Origin: Viridibacillus soli
GTDB lineage: Bacteria; Bacillota; Bacilli; Bacillales_A; Planococcaceae
DNA: 64,000 bases
Assembly: GCF_016612995.1 (NCBI RefSeq)
Contig: NZ_JAEOAH010000001.1
Location: 248,001-312,000, forward strand
Direction of reading: 5' to 3'
A program made the position numbers and the translations under genes. Positions 61,557 to 64,000 of the stretch are shown piece after piece. Each line of letters starts with the position of its first letter. Position 1 is the stretch's first letter. The notes beneath the pieces were generated by a model. The model worked only from the letters and a program-made list of their open reading frames with translations, searched no databases and had not been told where the DNA came from.

Positions 61557-61568
61557 TTTGTGTATAAG

Positions 61569-62591
61569 TTAAGCGTTTACAGCCGCATTAAGACCAGCTG
61601 CAACTTTTTTAGTTAAATCTACTACACGAGTTGAGTAGCCCCACTCGTTATCGTACCAAGCAAGTACTTTCACTTTACGAGTCCCCATAACCATTGTAGT
61701 TAAACCATCAACCGTAGCTGATGCTGGGTTTGTATTAAAGTCAACAGATACTAATGGTTCCATTGTGAAATCTAAAATTCCTTTTAACGAACTAGCTGAT
61801 GCTGCTTTGAAAGCTGCATTCACTTCTTCAACCGTAACATCTCTGTTTAAATCTACTACTAAGTCTACTAATGATACGTTTGGTGTTGGAACACGAAGTG
61901 ACATACCGTGTAGTTTACCTTCTAATTCAGGTAACACTAGAGTTAAAGCTTTTGCTGCACCTGTAGAAGTTGGAATAATTGACGTTGCACATGCACGAGC
62001 ACGACGCAAGTCTTTATGTGGATTATCAATATTTTTTTGATCATTTGTATAAGCATGCACTGTTGTCATTAAACCGTTGTCAATTCCAAAAGTATCATTT
62101 AATACTTTCGCAACTGGAGCAAGACAGTTTGTTGTACAACTTGCATTTGAAATAACATCATGTTTTGCAAGGTCTAATTTGTCATCATTAACACCCATTA
62201 CAATTGTTACATCTTCATTTTTCCCAGGTGCAGTTAAAATAACTTTTTTAGCTCCTGCTTCTAGATGTAATGCTGCTTTTTCACGTGCATTGAATTTACC
62301 TGTTGCTTCAATTACGATATCTACGTTCATTTCTTTCCAAGGTAAGTTCAATGGATCACGTTCGCTAATAAGTTCAACACGTTTACCGTTTACGATTAGG
62401 GCTTTTTCTTCAGCCTGAACATCCCCGTCGAATTTTCCGTGATTTGTGTCATACTTAATCAAATGTGCTAACGTTTCAGCCGGGTAGCTCGCATTAATTG
62501 CAACAATATTTAGATCATCTTGAAGTATCGCTTGACGGAACACCATACGACCAATGCGGCCAAATCCGTTAATAGCAATAGAAACTGTCAT
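61569..62591 (-). CDS. gapB: Glyceraldehyde-3-phosphate dehydrogenase, GapB type
   Basis: A 340-residue GAPDH. NAD(P) site INGFGRIGRMVFR; catalytic Cys in SNASCTTNCLAPVAKV; phosphate-binding HAYTNDQKNIDNPHKDLRRARA. After the second beta strand it reads VAINASYPAETLAHLIKYDTNHGKFDGDV, which follows Bacillus subtilis GapB (NADP-preferring, gluconeogenic) rather than GapA, whose IND aspartate binds NAD ribose. Gene order (coaE upstream, nrdR downstream) also fits gapB. Start ATG with AGGAGGAT upstream. Cofactor preference is inferred. Confidence 0.93.
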   Translation of the reverse strand: MTVSIAINGFGRIGRMVFRQAILQDDLNIVAINASYPAETLAHLIKYDTNHGKFDGDVQAEEKALIVNGKRVELISERDPLNLPWKEMNVDIVIEATGKFNAREKAALHLEAGAKKVILTAPGKNEDVTIVMGVNDDKLDLAKHDVISNASCTTNCLAPVAKVLNDTFGIDNGLMTTVHAYTNDQKNIDNPHKDLRRARACATSIIPTSTGAAKALTLVLPELEGKLHGMSLRVPTPNVSLVDLVVDLNRDVTVEEVNAAFKAASASSLKGILDFTMEPLVSVDFNTNPASATVDGLTTMVMGTRKVKVLAWYDNEWGYSTRVVDLTKKVAAGLNAAVNA

Positions 62592-62724
62592 GAATAATAT
62601 CCTCCTGTAACTGCGTTATACTTATTTTATTTATTCGATAAATAGTATAACACATTTTCAACAAAGTAAAACCTATTATGATGAACATTTAAAAGTTATT
62701 CAATTCTGACATTTCAAAAACACG

Positions 62725-63321
62725 TTAGTTAACTACTTGCCATATTCGTAAAATCTTATGCAATTGCTCGCGTGTCGATTCAAGTGATTGATTATTATAT
62801 ATAACCGCATCAGCGCCTTTTTCTTTTTCAAATAGAGGTAATTGCGAACTAATTCTCGCCTTAGCTTCTGATTCAGATAAATTATTACGCTCCATTAGAC
62901 GCCTTAATTGTGTTTCTTCTTTGACAGATACAACTAAAATATTATCAACAAAATGCTGTAGGCGACTTTCAAATAGCAACGGAATATCCATTATAATATG
63001 GCGCGCACCATTTTCTAGTAGTTCATCACGTTGGCGAAGCATTTCGCGACGAATGGCTGGATGTATAATGTCATTTAACGTTTTACGCTTTGCAGGTTCA
63101 TGAAAAATAATATCCCCTAACTTCGGACGATTTAACGTACCCTCTTCTAACAACACTTCTTCTCCAAATGCTTCTACAATTTGCTGTAGTGTTTCTGTAC
63201 CAGGTTCAACTACGACACGCGCCACTAAATCCGCATCTATAATGGGCAATTGTAATTCGTTGAGCATAGCAGCCACTGTACTTTTACCACTTGCAATACT
63301 TCCAGTTAATCCAATAATCAT
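62725..63321 (-). CDS. coaE: Dephospho-CoA kinase
   Basis: A 198-residue CoaE, which phosphorylates dephospho-CoA in the last step of coenzyme A synthesis. P-loop GLTGSIASGKSTVAAML, the IDADLVARVVVEPG acid-binding region, the lid with NRPKLGDIIFHEPAKRKTLNDIIHPAIRREM and DIPLLFESRLQHFVDNILVV. It is 13 bases after mutM, as in Bacillus subtilis where the ytaF gene then follows; here gapB follows instead. Confidence 0.95.
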   Translation of the reverse strand: MIIGLTGSIASGKSTVAAMLNELQLPIIDADLVARVVVEPGTETLQQIVEAFGEEVLLEEGTLNRPKLGDIIFHEPAKRKTLNDIIHPAIRREMLRQRDELLENGARHIIMDIPLLFESRLQHFVDNILVVSVKEETQLRRLMERNNLSESEAKARISSQLPLFEKEKGADAVIYNNQSLESTREQLHKILRIWQVVN

Positions 63322-63334
63322 CTATATCACACCT

Positions 63335-64000
63335 TTAATGTTGACAATTTGGGCAATAAACAGAGTTTCTGCCCCCTATTATCTTTTGTTTCGTTTCCTC
63401 ATTGCAATTTGGGCAATTCTTTTTACCATACATTTTCAAGCGATGTTGCATACTGCCAGCTTCACCGTTAATATTTCGATAATCCGAAATGGTCGAACCT
63501 CCAACATCAATGCTTTCTTGCAATATATGCACAATCATTTCAAAAAGCTCAATTTTACGTTGCATACTAATGCGTGACAATTTACGTGCTGGATGCATTT
63601 TCATTTTGAAAAGAGCTTCCGTTGCATAAATATTCCCGCAACCTGCAATAACATGTCCATCCATAATAACTTCCTTAACAGACTTATTTGCATACTTCGG
63701 AAGCTTGGCTTTTTCTAAAAAATACGGGAGAGCATCATCAGAAAAAGGCTCGGGTGCCATTTCAAGTAATGGAGGATGCTCCGCAAGTTCATGCAAAAAG
63801 CGCATTTCTCCAAAACGACGAATGTCTGAATAGACAAGCCAATCATGATCGTCAAATTGGATTAAAACATGCGCATGCTTCAAGAATTTCTCCTCCGTAA
63901 TATCACTGAGTTGCGAAACGTGGAACCACGCGCCCGTCATACCTAAATGGTTGACGAGCAAATATGGTACACCACCCTTTTCCAAATGGAAAAAGATATA
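63335..64000 (-). CDS. mutM: Formamidopyrimidine-DNA glycosylase (partial, 5' end outside window)
   Basis: The C-terminal 221 residues of MutM/Fpg, which removes 8-oxoguanine. The frame is open through the window edge (YIFFHLEKGG), so the catalytic N-terminal Pro is outside; the TTG at 63985 is internal and not a start. Seen here are LVNHLGMTGAWF, SDIRRFGEMRF, the helix-2-turn-helix VKEVIMDGHVIAGCGNIYATEALF and the zinc finger CPNCNEETKQKIIGGRNSVYCPNCQ. Adjacent coaE is the usual neighbour. Confidence 0.95.
   Translation of the reverse strand, partial: YIFFHLEKGGVPYLLVNHLGMTGAWFHVSQLSDITEEKFLKHAHVLIQFDDHDWLVYSDIRRFGEMRFLHELAEHPPLLEMAPEPFSDDALPYFLEKAKLPKYANKSVKEVIMDGHVIAGCGNIYATEALFKMKMHPARKLSRISMQRKIELFEMIVHILQESIDVGGSTISDYRNINGEAGSMQHRLKMYGKKNCPNCNEETKQKIIGGRNSVYCPNCQH

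Noticed and set aside
1-64000. rRNA, tRNA or CRISPR arrays
   Set aside because: None seen: no cloverleaf-like clusters next to genes and no regularly spaced short repeats. I could not run a dedicated search.

Overview
The window looks like a stretch of chromosome from a low-GC, endospore-forming Firmicute of the order Bacillales, probably a Lysinibacillus/Solibacillus-type Planococcaceae (genus inferred, not proven). The evidence is an sspI spore-protein gene and long blocks of Bacillus subtilis-like gene order: yshE-mutS2-polX-cvpA-zapA / rnhC / pheT-pheS / rlmP / sspI on the left, and rplT-rpmI-infC / thrS / dnaI-dnaB-nrdR / gapB / coaE-mutM on the right. Most core genes are on the minus strand. 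I saw no rRNA, tRNA or CRISPR array.

Left core block (about 2.4-17.7 kb): DNA repair and division genes, an yxlEFG-like ABC exporter set lying between pheT and rnhC, pheST behind a T-box leader, an rRNA methyltransferase, an MDR oxidoreductase, sspI and a small regulator/membrane-protein pair. At the very left edge is a partial secreted glucosaminidase with SH3 repeats.

Flexible region (about 17.7-39 kb): a decayed copy of the sspI tail, an IS3 remnant, an Mga/AtxA-like regulator, a methyltransferase, an NlpC/P60 hydrolase, a GlcD-like oxidase, a bile-acid-symporter-family transporter, a two-component system in an operon with a GH129/GH101-like lipoprotein, a decayed second copy of that sensor/glycosidase pair, and argF. 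Next comes a 2.8-kb islet (phosphotransferase, streptothricin acetyltransferase SatA, two small proteins) bounded by 108-bp direct repeats of the 3' end of the M42 aminopeptidase gene.

Region 39-50 kb: the B. subtilis order rplT-ysdA-ysdB-ysdC is split here. Between ysdB and ysdA sits about 10 kb holding two broken IS3 elements, a complete BceRS-BceAB-type antimicrobial-peptide sensing and detoxification module with a DUF418 membrane protein and an unknown exported protein behind it, then a graveyard of remnants (an AA10 lytic polysaccharide monooxygenase tail, a higher-GC gene fragment, an IS1182-type transposase).

Right block (50-64 kb): ysdA, a GH25 lysozyme with three cell-wall repeats, the hmp/nsrR nitric-oxide pair with a visible operator dyad, then the translation and replication core. 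infC starts at an ATT codon and has an L20-type leader. thrS has a T-box and, between its terminator and start codon, a GC-rich insert with two copies of a structured repeat whose stems show compensatory changes. Three accessory genes also lack a well-placed ATG/GTG/TTG but have a good Shine-Dalgarno sequence in front of ATT.
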